Made by a program: the position numbers and the translations under genes. A DNA stretch of 64,000 nt from Hungatella hathewayi WAL-18680. GTDB taxonomy: Bacteria > Bacillota > Clostridia > Lachnospirales > Lachnospiraceae. Of the stretch, positions 43,100-52,502 are shown one piece after another. The stretch lies in contig NZ_JH379029.1 of the NCBI RefSeq assembly GCF_000235505.1, positions 199,798 through 263,797 of the forward strand. The letters are read 5' to 3'. Under the pieces are notes generated by a model, which ran no database searches, had not been told where the DNA came from, and saw nothing but the letters and a program-made list of their open reading frames with translations. Each line of letters opens with the position of its first letter. Position 1 is the first letter of the stretch.

Positions 43100-44638
43100 C
43101 TAAGTAATACTCTCCCGGTACTGCCTCGGGGTCACACCGCATTTCTTTTTGAATACCTTCCCAAAATACCGCTCATCCTCAAAGCCCACCATGGCCGAAA
43201 TCTCTGAATTTTTCAGCTTTGTCGTCTTCAGTAAATACTCCGCCTTCCCAATCCTCACATCCACCAGATAATCAACAAAGTTCTCGTCAGTCTCCTTCTT
43301 AAACAACCTGCTTAAATAGGAGTTGTTCACCCCCAGCCGGTCGGCTGCCGCAGAAAGCCCAAACTGGCTGTCACCGTAGCACTCTTCTACCAGCAGCTTT
43401 ACTTTGCCGATTAAGTTCTGGCCGCTGCCGATATACTGGCAGATTGCATTTAAATAACTGCCAAGCATCCGGGAAAGCTGGTCATAATTGGCAGCCAGAT
43501 ACCGCTGTTCCATAGCAGGTTTGTGTACCATCCCGGCGCCGGAAGCCACCTTGGCTGCTTGATGGTGCAGTTCCTTCTGCACATGGGCAGCGTAGTCCGC
43601 GTCCTTAGCCCCCCGCAGGGCTTTGCACAACGCTAAGTACTCTTCGTTCATCTCCCTTAAGTTTCCATGCTTCAAGTGATGGAGCAGTCCATCCAGCGCC
43701 ACCTCCACCGGTTCCTCCGTGGGAAGCATTTCCACAAGTACCCCGCTGCGCACGGCGAAGAAGCTCTCCTTCAGCCGTTCGATTCCCTCCTGGTACCGGT
43801 CATTTAATTCTTCTTTCGTCCGGTAAACGCCACTGACCACGCCAGTGCAGATCATCTTCTCCTCCGCTCCAATCTCCCTCATAATCCGGTCCGCCAAATC
43901 TACAATCCGCTTCCTTGCAGTTTCCGTATCCACTTTAGTCTCAATCTGGCATAAGAAAATCAGCTTATCATCCGCACTTCCCCGCAGGATCATTGTCCCC
44001 TGATCTAAAAACCGTTTTACAATCTCATTCTGAATATTTCCAAGAGAACCTGCTTCCTTTTCTTTGTTACGATTGTACAGTTTCACAAACAGAAAGACGC
44101 CCTGGCGAAACATCATGTAATTCTTTAAGAACTCCTGCTCCCAGTCCACGGAATCACTGCTGTACCGGGCGATGTTAAACAGAAGAGAGGCCGTCACCAG
44201 CTCCTGAGTGTTCTTCATCCCCTCCTCCAGCTTCTGCACTTTCTGTTCTCTCCGTTCCATTTCCTGAATCCCACTGATAGCCTTCTGTACCGCCTCCTTC
44301 AGTTTCTGAAAGTCAATCGGTTTTAAAATATAGTCCTCTACCTGATACCGGATGGCTTTCTGCGCGAACGCGAAGTCACTGTATGCCGTCAGAATGATAA
44401 ACTTGGATGCATACCCGTGTTTATAATTCAGTTCTGCCAGTTCCATCCCTGACAGCCCCGGCATCTTAATATCCGATATCACCAGGTCCGGCCGCAGCTG
44501 CTCCAGCAGTTCCTTCCCCACAGTCCCATTGGATGCAGAGCCGACCACCTCACAATTCATGGCGGTCCAGTCCACTCTCCTTGTCAGCCCCTCCAGAATC
44601 AACGGTTCATCATCCAGCACTACAATCGAATATGCCAT
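43100..44638 (-). CDS. Two-component response regulator, YesN/AraC type
   Basis: Response regulator of 512 residues. An N-terminal receiver domain (about 1-120) shows IVVLDDEPLILEGL, the phosphoacceptor Asp in PDLVISDIKMPGLSG, and the conserved Lys in DYILKPIDF. A long middle region is followed by a C-terminal AraC helix-turn-helix pair: FGLSAAADRLGVNNSYLSRL and KNSEISAMVGFEDERYFGKV, ending KKCGVTPRQYRES. ATG 44638 is chosen for its fit to the receiver start and the AGGAG just upstream; the frame opens earlier inside the kinase gene. It overlaps the sensor kinase gene by 29 bases and should activate the sugar-transport genes that follow. Confidence 0.94.
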   Translation of the reverse strand: MAYSIVVLDDEPLILEGLTRRVDWTAMNCEVVGSASNGTVGKELLEQLRPDLVISDIKMPGLSGMELAELNYKHGYASKFIILTAYSDFAFAQKAIRYQVEDYILKPIDFQKLKEAVQKAISGIQEMERREQKVQKLEEGMKNTQELVTASLLFNIARYSSDSVDWEQEFLKNYMMFRQGVFLFVKLYNRNKEKEAGSLGNIQNEIVKRFLDQGTMILRGSADDKLIFLCQIETKVDTETARKRIVDLADRIMREIGAEEKMICTGVVSGVYRTKEELNDRYQEGIERLKESFFAVRSGVLVEMLPTEEPVEVALDGLLHHLKHGNLREMNEEYLALCKALRGAKDADYAAHVQKELHHQAAKVASGAGMVHKPAMEQRYLAANYDQLSRMLGSYLNAICQYIGSGQNLIGKVKLLVEECYGDSQFGLSAAADRLGVNNSYLSRLFKKETDENFVDYLVDVRIGKAEYLLKTTKLKNSEISAMVGFEDERYFGKVFKKKCGVTPRQYRESIT

Positions 44639-46394
44639 ATTCCTGCTCCTCTTCTGTCTCAAACCTGTTGTCCACCGGCTCGCTGCCCGCAGGGATAAAG
44701 ATATCCATGGTGGTTCCCCAGCCCTCATCGCTGGTTACGTGAAACCTTGCCTGGTCTCCGTACACCAGCGCCAGCCTCTCAATCACATTGCGAAGCCCCA
44801 GTCCTATCTCCTCCCCAAAGCGCTTCTCCCCGGCGGCAAACGCCAGAATCCGTTCTACCTGTCCCGCACTCATCCCCGCCCCGTCATCCAGGACCGAGAT
44901 TAAGAATCCCCTCTCGCTTGGCATCACACTCACATGAATCTGACCGCCGTCCAAACTCTGTTTTATCCCGTGGACCACTGAATTCTCTACCAGAGGCTGA
45001 ATCAAAAGCCGGGGAATCTCCACCTTCAAAAGTTCGGAGGCCACCTCAATCTGGTACTCCATATGCCCTTCCAGCATAATCTGATAAATCGAAAGGAAAT
45101 CTCTCACATAGGAGATTTCCTCCTCCACCGTCACCATTTTTCGTTCAGAAGTCAGGGATTTCATCAAGTTGGAAAATGCGATAGTCACCTGCCGAATCTC
45201 CTCCTTCCGGTCAAACTCCGCCAGCCAGTTGATACATTCCAGTGTGTTATAAAGCAGATGGGGGTTAATCTGCGCCTGCATCAGGGCCAGCTGTTCCTCC
45301 TTGAACTTAATCTCATCCTTCAGCACCTGGTTGACCAGAACGTCCGTTTTTGCCAGCATATGGTTAAACGCATCCCCCAGAATCATCAGTTCGTCCCGGG
45401 TGTTAATCTCCATCCGCTTCGTATAATCTCCATCCTTGGCATAACCCACCACCTCCACCATATGGTTTAAAGGTTTCACAATCCGCCTCGCCATCTCCCA
45501 CTGGATTGCAGTACCCCCCAGCACCGCCGCGATGCCGAGAATCAATACCAGATTCCGCAGCAGTACCGAGGAACGGATAATATAACTCACATCCACCAGC
45601 GATACAATCCTCCAGCCGGTACTGTCACTGAGATATTGGGACACCATCACCTGACCGCCGCCGTTTAACTTTACCACCTCATATTCCGACATGGCCGCAA
45701 AATCCAATTCTTCCAGCACATGCTCCGGAACTTCCTCGTCGTGATAATTGTGGGTGATAATGCAGCCATCCGCGTCAAACACCAGAATCGAACTGGCATC
45801 ATTGGGCAGCACTCCCTCCACCCTCTGGTTTAACAGTTCATCGTCATAGACCACCATCAGATAACCGATGGTCTGTAAATTCTTCATTCTGCGGATAGCT
45901 CTGGTGAACACCAGACTGTCCCCTATCATCTGGCTGGACACTTTACCGGAGGGCAGAAACCACTCCTCTTCTATCTCAGAAAACGGCAGATAAACCTCCC
46001 CCATAATATTTTTCTTTTTCCAGAGCATGCGGAACTTCCCATCGGCATCAAATAAATAGACACCTTTAATCTCGTTGACCAAAAGGGCACGGTCAGTTAA
46101 CAGTACCTTCAGCCGGCCGTTCAGTTCCTCATACTCGTCCTGGGTGTCATAAGGCGCGGCCAACACCTGCTGTAAGTCCTCATTCATGGTAATGAAATTA
46201 ATTCCCCTCTTAAATGAGAGGTGCATGTCATCAAAACTCTTGCCCATGGTATCCACCAGGTCCGAGTATAGCTGGCCGGAATCCTTTAAATGCTGGCGGA
46301 CCGCTACCATATAAATACTAACTTCAATAAGCAGTATCATCGCCGTTATGACGATGGCACTGCTTATGGTAAATTTCCCACGAATGGAATGCAT
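44610..46394 (-). CDS. Two-component sensor histidine kinase, YesM type
   Basis: Membrane sensor of about 594 residues. An N-terminal helix (FTISSAIVITAMILLIEVSI) is followed by an extracellular sensor of roughly 250 residues, a second helix near NLVLILGIAAVLGG, a HAMP linker, and the His_kinase domain with ALMQAQINPHLLYNTLECIN (phosphoacceptor His). The C-terminal ATPase domain has PLVENSVVHGI and VLDDGAGMS. The ATG at 46394 has only a weak ribosome site; a TTG at 46400 is an alternative. YesM-type kinases usually sense sugars outside the cell. It lies between the esterase and the response regulator, all in one direction. Confidence 0.93.
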   Translation of the reverse strand: MHSIRGKFTISSAIVITAMILLIEVSIYMVAVRQHLKDSGQLYSDLVDTMGKSFDDMHLSFKRGINFITMNEDLQQVLAAPYDTQDEYEELNGRLKVLLTDRALLVNEIKGVYLFDADGKFRMLWKKKNIMGEVYLPFSEIEEEWFLPSGKVSSQMIGDSLVFTRAIRRMKNLQTIGYLMVVYDDELLNQRVEGVLPNDASSILVFDADGCIITHNYHDEEVPEHVLEELDFAAMSEYEVVKLNGGGQVMVSQYLSDSTGWRIVSLVDVSYIIRSSVLLRNLVLILGIAAVLGGTAIQWEMARRIVKPLNHMVEVVGYAKDGDYTKRMEINTRDELMILGDAFNHMLAKTDVLVNQVLKDEIKFKEEQLALMQAQINPHLLYNTLECINWLAEFDRKEEIRQVTIAFSNLMKSLTSERKMVTVEEEISYVRDFLSIYQIMLEGHMEYQIEVASELLKVEIPRLLIQPLVENSVVHGIKQSLDGGQIHVSVMPSERGFLISVLDDGAGMSAGQVERILAFAAGEKRFGEEIGLGLRNVIERLALVYGDQARFHVTSDEGWGTTMDIFIPAGSEPVDNRFETEEEQEYGIFDCSAG

Positions 46395-46419
46395 GTTCAA
46401 CTGTAATCACTCTTTTCTG

Positions 46420-47493
46420 TCAATTAAAATGGTTCTGTATAAATGGCAGGTACTGTTCCCAATCATATCTCCGGCATCCATGAACGCCCTGACGGTTGTG
46501 ATAGCAGATAAACCCATTCCCCACCGGTATATCCGCCTTTGGAAATGTCTCCCCTTCCAGTCCTGTCTCTCCGTACAGACCATAGACCTCTCCTGCAAGT
46601 TTGGCCGCCTCAAATTCTTTTTGCGGGTCCGCCCAAGAATCCTCCGACGCACTGGATACATAGAGCGGCCTTGGCGCACACAGAGCCAGCAGCATATGCT
46701 GGTCCACCGGCAGTTCCTCCTCCCGGTCCGCAAAGGAAGCATAATGCTTGCACATCCAATGTGGAAACTGAGTAGTAATATCCTTAATATGTTCCCCCGT
46801 CTTTCCCCTTGTAACCGCAGCGCCAGTACAGCCGGAAACGTTGGATATCACAAGACCGATTCGCTCATCCTGGGCGCCGCACCACAAAGCCGCCTTGCCA
46901 GCCCGGGAGCAGCCACATACGACTATTCTACCACATTCGACAAAATCCTGCATTATGAGACAATCCACAACACGGCTGGCCGCGTAAGCCCACATTCCGA
47001 TGGCTCCCCAGGCCGCAGCTCCCTCCATGGATTCCGGGAACAGCTCCCACAAACCTTCTTTGTAACATTCCGCGTCATCCGCACACAGTTCATCTACATC
47101 CGCATGGACACCAATGTACCCACAGGCAGTGATGAGGTCATATGGCATATGGTCCAGTTCCTTTCCCGGATAATCCAGCGCCTGATTCCTGGAAAATGGG
47201 TTAATCATGAGAACCGCTCCCGCCGCTTTTCCCATTGCCGGAGAAAACACCCGGTAATGAAATCCGCAGGACTTCCCCTTACGCTCCATGTGCAGATAGT
47301 ATGTCTCTTTCTTTACCGCACCCTCCATCAAATACTCCGTCTCCGTAACCTTCGCTTCCAGGCAGTCAAGCGGCTCCACCGGCGTCACCCCATACACCCA
47401 GGTCTCAAACATCCTCATTATCTCCGGTCGTCTCACCTTTTCCCATGTCTCTACTGTGTTTACCTCATCTTTTTTCAATATATCTGGCAGCAT
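46420..47493 (-). CDS. CE15-like (glucuronoyl esterase type) alpha/beta hydrolase
   Basis: Cytoplasmic alpha/beta-hydrolase of 357 residues with no signal peptide. The nucleophile elbow GCSRAGKAALW fits the GCSRxGK pattern of CE15 glucuronoyl esterases and related acetyl-xylan esterase-like proteins. Other matching parts are LMINPFSRNQ, WAYAASRVVDCL, the acid-containing YVSSASEDSWADPQKEF and a terminal YHNRQGVHGCRRYDW with the probable catalytic His. CE15 enzymes cleave ester links between glucuronic acid and lignin alcohols. The intracellular location implies action on imported oligosaccharides. It is the first gene behind a good promoter, with the sensor kinase next. Other sugar-ester substrates are possible. 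Confidence 0.8.
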   Translation of the reverse strand: MLPDILKKDEVNTVETWEKVRRPEIMRMFETWVYGVTPVEPLDCLEAKVTETEYLMEGAVKKETYYLHMERKGKSCGFHYRVFSPAMGKAAGAVLMINPFSRNQALDYPGKELDHMPYDLITACGYIGVHADVDELCADDAECYKEGLWELFPESMEGAAAWGAIGMWAYAASRVVDCLIMQDFVECGRIVVCGCSRAGKAALWCGAQDERIGLVISNVSGCTGAAVTRGKTGEHIKDITTQFPHWMCKHYASFADREEELPVDQHMLLALCAPRPLYVSSASEDSWADPQKEFEAAKLAGEVYGLYGETGLEGETFPKADIPVGNGFICYHNRQGVHGCRRYDWEQYLPFIQNHFN

Positions 47494-47527
47494 AAGTCTC
47501 CCCTCCCCATCATTTCTTGCTGTCTCT

Positions 47528-47556
47528 ATTTTACAGAACTACTACCAGGGACTCAA
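47528..47556 (-). promoter_or_regulatory. Promoter of the esterase-YesMN-transporter operon
   Basis: On the minus strand, -35 TTGAGT (47551-47556), a 17-base spacer and -10 TAAAAT (47528-47533), about 35 bases before ATG 47493. Confidence 0.65.
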
Positions 47557-47708
47557 GAATAATAAAATGATATTCAGGTGGAAAATTATGACATTTACCA
47601 TGTGATGCCGCCATCCGCTACTCACAAAGAGGATATCTGAAAAATGAATCCATCACCAATATCCCTCTTTATTTAATCAGGAAAACCAGGGAATTATTAT
47701 AACTCCCC

Positions 47709-48644
47709 TCACTCTCCCCCTTCCAGCACCGTCAACGTAAACCCGCCAAACGTACTCTCCCGGTTGTCCACCATCTGCCGGTATTTTTTCCGGTACTGGG
47801 TGGGGGTCATGTGGAAGGCTTTTTTGAAGGTTTTTAAAAAGCTGGTGTAGTCGGTGAAGCCGCTAGACAGGCATGCATCCAGCACGGTCTCACCGGAGAC
47901 CAGCAGCTCCTTGGCCCGAATCAGGCGTTTGTAGGTCAAAAAATTGTAGACGCTGCTTCCGGTAAATGATTTAAAAACCCTCGACAGATATCCCTGGCTG
48001 ACGTAGACCGACTCCCGTATCTGCTCCACCGTCAGCCCCGGTTCCGCAAAATGCTCGTCGATATAGTCCACCACTGTGGTCACCAGATTGTTGGTAGCCG
48101 GAATGGGAGGCGTCACTCTGTCCAGCAAAATGTGTTCCATTTCCACAAACAGCTCCACCACCAGACTGGGGATCACCAGTCTCTGATACTCCTTATCCTG
48201 GGTAATCGCATAGTAGGCGCGCTCAAATAACGTGCGGAACATCCAGAAGGTCTCCGGCGAATAGTCAAAGATATTGACCTTATCCGTAAACTGAAACCGG
48301 TAAGTCGTGGCCGGCAGCCCTTTCGTAATCAGCTTCACATACTCCGGAAAGATATGCAGCACCATCCTCTCATACCGCTTTGTCCCCTCCGGGACAATGG
48401 TCTGATGAACCAGCTTCGGCGGAATGAGCACCATACATCCCCGGGGAAGTTCATAGCGTTCCCCCTTGACAGCCACCCCCACGTCACCATCCAGTATCAG
48501 CATTATCTCTATCACATCATGGTCATGAAGCAGAAAGGAGCCAAATGTCACATCGGTAAAATGTAGCATTTCAATACCTTCAAAAAACGGTGGATGGTCG
48601 ATATCTCTTCCAAAATGCGTAAATTTATTCCCTTTTCGAATCAT
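47709..48644 (-). CDS. AraC-family transcriptional regulator with cupin sensor
   Basis: Regulator of 311 residues with an N-terminal AraC-type cupin-like ligand domain (FLLHDHDVIEIMLILDGDVG and PPKLVHQTIVPEGTKRYERM) and a C-terminal AraC helix-turn-helix pair (GLTVEQIRESVYVSQGYLSR and VLDACLSSGFTDYTSFLKTF, ending HMTPTQYRKKYR). GGGAG precedes ATG 48644. It diverges from the ribose-type transporter genes. Its promoter region contains two direct repeats 21 bases apart, the usual arrangement of AraC-type binding sites, so it probably controls both itself and the transporter. Confidence 0.93.
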   Translation of the reverse strand: MIRKGNKFTHFGRDIDHPPFFEGIEMLHFTDVTFGSFLLHDHDVIEIMLILDGDVGVAVKGERYELPRGCMVLIPPKLVHQTIVPEGTKRYERMVLHIFPEYVKLITKGLPATTYRFQFTDKVNIFDYSPETFWMFRTLFERAYYAITQDKEYQRLVIPSLVVELFVEMEHILLDRVTPPIPATNNLVTTVVDYIDEHFAEPGLTVEQIRESVYVSQGYLSRVFKSFTGSSVYNFLTYKRLIRAKELLVSGETVLDACLSSGFTDYTSFLKTFKKAFHMTPTQYRKKYRQMVDNRESTFGGFTLTVLEGGE

Positions 48645-48698
48645 ATTTTTCTCCCAAAATCGTTAATTTTCCAACAATCTCTCCAAAATTCCAGTAGT

Positions 48699-48727
48699 TA
48701 TAACCAAAAATATTTTTTATATAACCA
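48699..48727. promoter_or_regulatory. Direct repeats, candidate AraC-type operator
   Basis: The 8-base sequence TATAACCA occurs at 48699-48706 and again at 48720-48727, exactly 21 bases apart (two helical turns) on the same face of the DNA. The second copy touches the predicted transcription start of the araC-type gene, consistent with autorepression and activation of the divergent operon. Confidence 0.6.
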
Positions 48728-48728
48728 G

Positions 48729-48757
48729 ATTATAGTGTAATATAGTCAAAATGTCAA
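48729..48757 (-). promoter_or_regulatory. Promoter of the araC-type gene
   Basis: On the minus strand both hexamers are perfect: -35 TTGACA (48752-48757) and -10 TATAAT (48729-48734) with a 17-base spacer. The divergent transporter operon has only a weak candidate, an extended -10-like TGTGATAAT (48805-48813) without a clear -35. Confidence 0.8.
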
Positions 48758-48866
48758 AAATTGCAATATTTCCTATTGATTAACCTAAGATTTACATAGC
48801 CGGTTGTGATAATCTAGGCATATCAATAGTGACGACACGTCAATCAGTTTAAAGGAGGAAACGATT

Positions 48867-49910
48867 ATGAAACGATTTTTTAAAGTGGCTATGGCCACCG
48901 TATTGTGTATGGGTCTCACGCTGACAGGCTGCGGCTCCGCGGACAACACTTCCGCGACAACATCCGGCACCACAACTTCCGGCACCACGGGGCAGAGTGA
49001 CAGCTCGAAAACAGCCACAGGCGATAAAAAGACTATCTACTTCGTCAGCCTGAAGGTAGGCGGAGCCGCCTGGAGCCAGGCACAGCAGGGATTTGAGGAC
49101 GCCTGCAAGGAGCTGGGATGGGATGGCTATTACGTGGCCCCCACAACCGCCAACGACTCTTCCCAGATGGCGAACCTCTGTGAGACCGCGATGACAAGCG
49201 GCGCGGACGCCATCCTGGGCCCGTTATTTGATAAAGATGTATTTACCGACATCATCGAGCGCGCTCACGAGCAGGGCATGCTGGTGGGCACCACCAACAC
49301 CTACTTGGACGGCATCGAGGATTTCAACATCGGCACCGACCAGAAGAACATGGGTGTGACCCAGGCGGAGACTCTGATTGATTTGGTTGGGGACAACCCC
49401 TGCAAGGTGGTCTGGATGACCATGAATATCAGCAACGCCAGCATTATGGAGACCTACGACGCCTTCTGCCAGGCCCTGGAGGGTCACGACAATATTTCCA
49501 TCCACGGCATCGAGCTGGATGACAACAACCCGACCACGGCCGCCGACAAGATGAACAACCTCTGGAAAGCCGACCCGGCCATCAACGCCGTAGTCTGCAA
49601 CGATTCCTCAGGCGCCAGCCTTGGCATTCCAAACTTCATCGAGGAAAACAACTTACAGGATGAGTTCTACTCCATCGGTATCGACGCTTCCGCCGACATT
49701 TTAAACTATGTCATGACCGGCGGGCTGGACTGCACCCTGGACCAGAACTTCTATAAGATGGGCTATGAGAGCGTCTACATGCTGAAGGATGTCTGGGACG
49801 GCAAGGAAGTAGAGAAAAAAGTAGACTCCGGCATGAACTGTGTGACCAGCGCCGACGCGGTGGAGTACGGTGCATCCCGCGGCTACGAAGTGACGGCAAC
49901 CGCCAAATAA
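48867..49910 (+). CDS. Sugar ABC transporter substrate-binding lipoprotein (RbsB type)
   Basis: Extracellular sugar-binding lipoprotein, 347 residues. The signal MKRFFKVAMATVLCMGLTLT ends at the lipobox TGC (Cys22), followed by a long Ser/Thr/Gly linker with a repeated SGTTTSGTT pattern. The mature protein begins KKTIYFVSLKVGGAAWSQAQ and keeps the RbsB-like AMTSGADAILGPLFDKDVFT and CNDSSGASLGIPNF segments. AAAGGAGG precedes the ATG. It is the first gene of a plus-strand operon with a matching permease and ATPase, and diverges from an AraC-type regulator. The ligand is unknown. Confidence 0.94.
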   Translation: MKRFFKVAMATVLCMGLTLTGCGSADNTSATTSGTTTSGTTGQSDSSKTATGDKKTIYFVSLKVGGAAWSQAQQGFEDACKELGWDGYYVAPTTANDSSQMANLCETAMTSGADAILGPLFDKDVFTDIIERAHEQGMLVGTTNTYLDGIEDFNIGTDQKNMGVTQAETLIDLVGDNPCKVVWMTMNISNASIMETYDAFCQALEGHDNISIHGIELDDNNPTTAADKMNNLWKADPAINAVVCNDSSGASLGIPNFIEENNLQDEFYSIGIDASADILNYVMTGGLDCTLDQNFYKMGYESVYMLKDVWDGKEVEKKVDSGMNCVTSADAVEYGASRGYEVTATAK

Positions 49911-49947
49911 CAGGTTCTCATCTTACGGACAAAGGAGCGGATACAAT

Positions 49948-50940
49948 ATGCAGAATACAGAAAACAAGAACGCGGCCAGACGGAAACGCAACGCCGCCCT
50001 GATATTCAAGAGACCGGAAATGGGGGCAGTCATCCCCATTCTGGTGCTGGTGTTTGTCATCGGCATGGTCAACCCCAGCTTTTTCGCCATGCGGAACATG
50101 GTGGACGTGCTGAGAGCCACCAGCTATTCCTTTATCATTGCGGCCCCGCTGACCTGCCTGTTCATCTCCGGCGGCTCTGACTTATCTGTCAGCGCCGTCA
50201 CGAACCTGGGCGGTATCGTGTGCGGTTTTGCCATGGCGAAGCTGAAACTCCCCATCCCGGTGGCCATCCTGATCACCCTGCTGGTAGGCGCCCTGTGCGG
50301 CCTGTTAAAAGCGGGAATCGTGGTGAAAATGGCTCTGCCGCCTTTCATCATGACTCTGGGCCTCCAGTATGTAATTAACGGCTTCGTGCTGGTCAGCACC
50401 AACGGCCTGCCAATCACCGGCTTCTCCGACAGCTTCAAGGTCCTGGGCCAGGGCAAGGTCTTCGGCGTCTACTGGACGGTCATCATGGCGGTGATCGAGG
50501 GCATTATCATCCACGTGATGTTGAACCGGACCAAATTTGGCCGCCAGATATGCGCGGTGGGCGGCAATCAGGAGACAGCCAAACTGGCAGGTATCGACGT
50601 CGGGAAAACGCGGACCATCGTCAACGTACTGGTATCCGTACTGGCGGCCTTCTGCGGCGTCTGCATGGCGAGCCGTTTCAACAGCGCCCAGACAGCGGTG
50701 GCAACCGGAACCGAGATGACCATCATGTCCTCCGTAATCATCGGCGGAACTTCCATGATGGGCGGAAGCGGAACCATCATCGGCTCCCTTCTCGGCTGTC
50801 TGTTACTGGCGGTTATCAACAACGGACTGGTGCTGATGCACGTGTCCAGCTTCTGGCAGAATCTCATTTTCGGTGCGATTTTGATTATCTCCATCATCAT
50901 TGACAAGTACCGCCGTGAGAAGAGCGGAAGCGGAATGTAG
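49948..50940 (+). CDS. Sugar ABC transporter permease, RbsC type
   Basis: Membrane subunit of the ribose-type importer, 330 residues with about ten hydrophobic segments. The N-terminal cytoplasmic tail is strongly basic and Asn/Arg-rich. Family segments include ISGGSDLSVSAVTNLGGIV, KFGRQICAVGGNQETAKLAG in the coupling loop, and SSVIIGGTSMMGGSGTI. AAAGGAG precedes ATG 49948. It lies 37 bases after the binding-protein gene and 24 bases before the ATPase gene, giving the order binding protein, permease, ATPase, which differs from the ATPase-after-enzymes layout of the first locus. Confidence 0.95.
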   Translation: MQNTENKNAARRKRNAALIFKRPEMGAVIPILVLVFVIGMVNPSFFAMRNMVDVLRATSYSFIIAAPLTCLFISGGSDLSVSAVTNLGGIVCGFAMAKLKLPIPVAILITLLVGALCGLLKAGIVVKMALPPFIMTLGLQYVINGFVLVSTNGLPITGFSDSFKVLGQGKVFGVYWTVIMAVIEGIIIHVMLNRTKFGRQICAVGGNQETAKLAGIDVGKTRTIVNVLVSVLAAFCGVCMASRFNSAQTAVATGTEMTIMSSVIIGGTSMMGGSGTIIGSLLGCLLLAVINNGLVLMHVSSFWQNLIFGAILIISIIIDKYRREKSGSGM

Positions 50941-50964
50941 AGGCGGGAAAGGAGGTTTTGGAAC

Positions 50965-52482
50965 ATGAGTGAAACCGTATTGGAAATGCGCCATGTGACC
51001 AAGCGTTTTCCCGGCGTGACAGCACTGGATGACGTAAATATGGACTTGAGAAAAGGGGAAATCCTGGGTATCTGCGGGGAGAACGGCGCCGGAAAATCCA
51101 CGCTGATGAAGGTCCTCTCCGGAAGCTACTCCAACCGGGAATACGAGGGGGAGATTGTCATCGACGGCGTCCCCCAGACTTTTGAGACGGTGGCCATGGC
51201 CCAGAAAGCCGGTATCGAGATGGTTTACCAGGAAATGAATATGATGCTGGACAGCAGCGTGGCGGAAAACCTGTTTGTGGGCAATCTCCCCGGCAAAAAC
51301 GGGTGGGTGGACTACAAAACACTGTACGCCGACACCCAGAAGCTGTTAGACCGGGTCAATCTGGATTTAAAGCCTGGGGAGCCGGTGCGCCCCTTAAACA
51401 GCGGACAGATGCAGATGCTGAGCCTGATGCGGGCCGTGGCGAAGAATCCCCGGATTCTGGTGCTGGATGAGCCCACCACGGCCCTGACCGATTCTGAGGT
51501 GGAAGTTATGATGAAATTGCTAAATGAGCTGCGTAACTCCGGCATCAGTTGTATCTACATCAGCCACAAGCTGGAGGAAATCTACAAGCTGTGCGACCGC
51601 GTCCTGGTACTGCGGGACGGCCACACCATCTCCTGCTACGATGTGAAGGATGTGGTGGAAGCCACACTGATTGAGGAGATGGTTGGGCGGAAGGTGGAAA
51701 ACCTATACCCCAAATCCCCCCATGTGGACGAGTCGGAGGAGGTGTTCCGGGTGGAGCATCTGTCGGTTCCCCACCCCAACATCCAGGGAAAATATATTGT
51801 GGAGGACATTTCCTTCAATCTGAAAAAAGGGGAGATTCTGGGCATCGGCGGTCTGGTGGGCGCAGGCAGAAGCGAAAGTCTGGGCGCCATCTTCGGCCAG
51901 TACACGGAGCATGTGAAGAAAGAGGTCTATATCCACGGCAAAAAGGTGGAGATCAACAGCCCCAAGGACGCCATCGCCCACGGCATCGGGTTCGTCACGG
52001 AGGAGCGGAAGCGGAACGGCATCATCTGGATGCTGAGCATCCGGGAAAATGTCTCCGTCGCCAGTCTCGACAAGGTATCCAAAGGCATTTTCATCGATAA
52101 GAAAAAAGAGACCGAGGAAGTCGGCTCGCTGTCCGACAAGCTCCGCATCAAGGCGCCGGACATGGACACCAAGCTGATTCAGCTCTCCGGCGGCAACCAG
52201 CAGAAGGTTATCCTGGCAAAATGGCTGTTGAACAATCCCCAGATTCTGTTTATGGATGAGCCCACAAAGGGAATCGACGTGGGGACAAAAGCAGATTTCT
52301 ACCAGCTGATGAGCGATTTGACCGAGCAGGGTGTCTCCATCGTGATGGTCAGCTCCGATATGCCGGAGCTGGTGTCCATGAGCGACCGCTGCATCGTCAT
52401 CAGCAACGGCCACATCACAGGGGAACTGGCAAAAGATGACATCAACGAAATCAATGTGATGCGCGCGGCTATTTCAGAATAA
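50965..52482 (+). CDS. Sugar ABC transporter ATP-binding protein, RbsA/MglA type
   Basis: Double-domain ATPase of the ribose-type importer, 505 residues. Domain one has Walker A GENGAGKSTLM, the signature LNSGQMQMLSLMRAV and Walker B ILVLDEPTTAL. Domain two has the degenerate Walker A GLVGAGRSESL, signature LSGGNQQKVILAKWL and Walker B ILFMDEPTKGIDVGTK. The first-domain signature NSGQMQM is close to the RbsA form. GGAGG precedes the ATG. It is followed by an amidohydrolase gene 20 bases later, which probably shares the transcript. Confidence 0.95.
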   Translation: MSETVLEMRHVTKRFPGVTALDDVNMDLRKGEILGICGENGAGKSTLMKVLSGSYSNREYEGEIVIDGVPQTFETVAMAQKAGIEMVYQEMNMMLDSSVAENLFVGNLPGKNGWVDYKTLYADTQKLLDRVNLDLKPGEPVRPLNSGQMQMLSLMRAVAKNPRILVLDEPTTALTDSEVEVMMKLLNELRNSGISCIYISHKLEEIYKLCDRVLVLRDGHTISCYDVKDVVEATLIEEMVGRKVENLYPKSPHVDESEEVFRVEHLSVPHPNIQGKYIVEDISFNLKKGEILGIGGLVGAGRSESLGAIFGQYTEHVKKEVYIHGKKVEINSPKDAIAHGIGFVTEERKRNGIIWMLSIRENVSVASLDKVSKGIFIDKKKETEEVGSLSDKLRIKAPDMDTKLIQLSGGNQQKVILAKWLLNNPQILFMDEPTKGIDVGTKADFYQLMSDLTEQGVSIVMVSSDMPELVSMSDRCIVISNGHITGELAKDDINEINVMRAAISE

Positions 52483-52502
52483 ACAGGAAAGGGAAATTGA
52501 CA

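Noticed and set aside
46348-47562. Long plus-strand open frame of 404 codons opposite the esterase and sensor kinase genes
   Set aside because: It is antisense to two well-supported genes, has no ribosome site and no recognisable domain, and its composition (rich in His, Arg, Pro, Ser) is that of a reverse-strand shadow.
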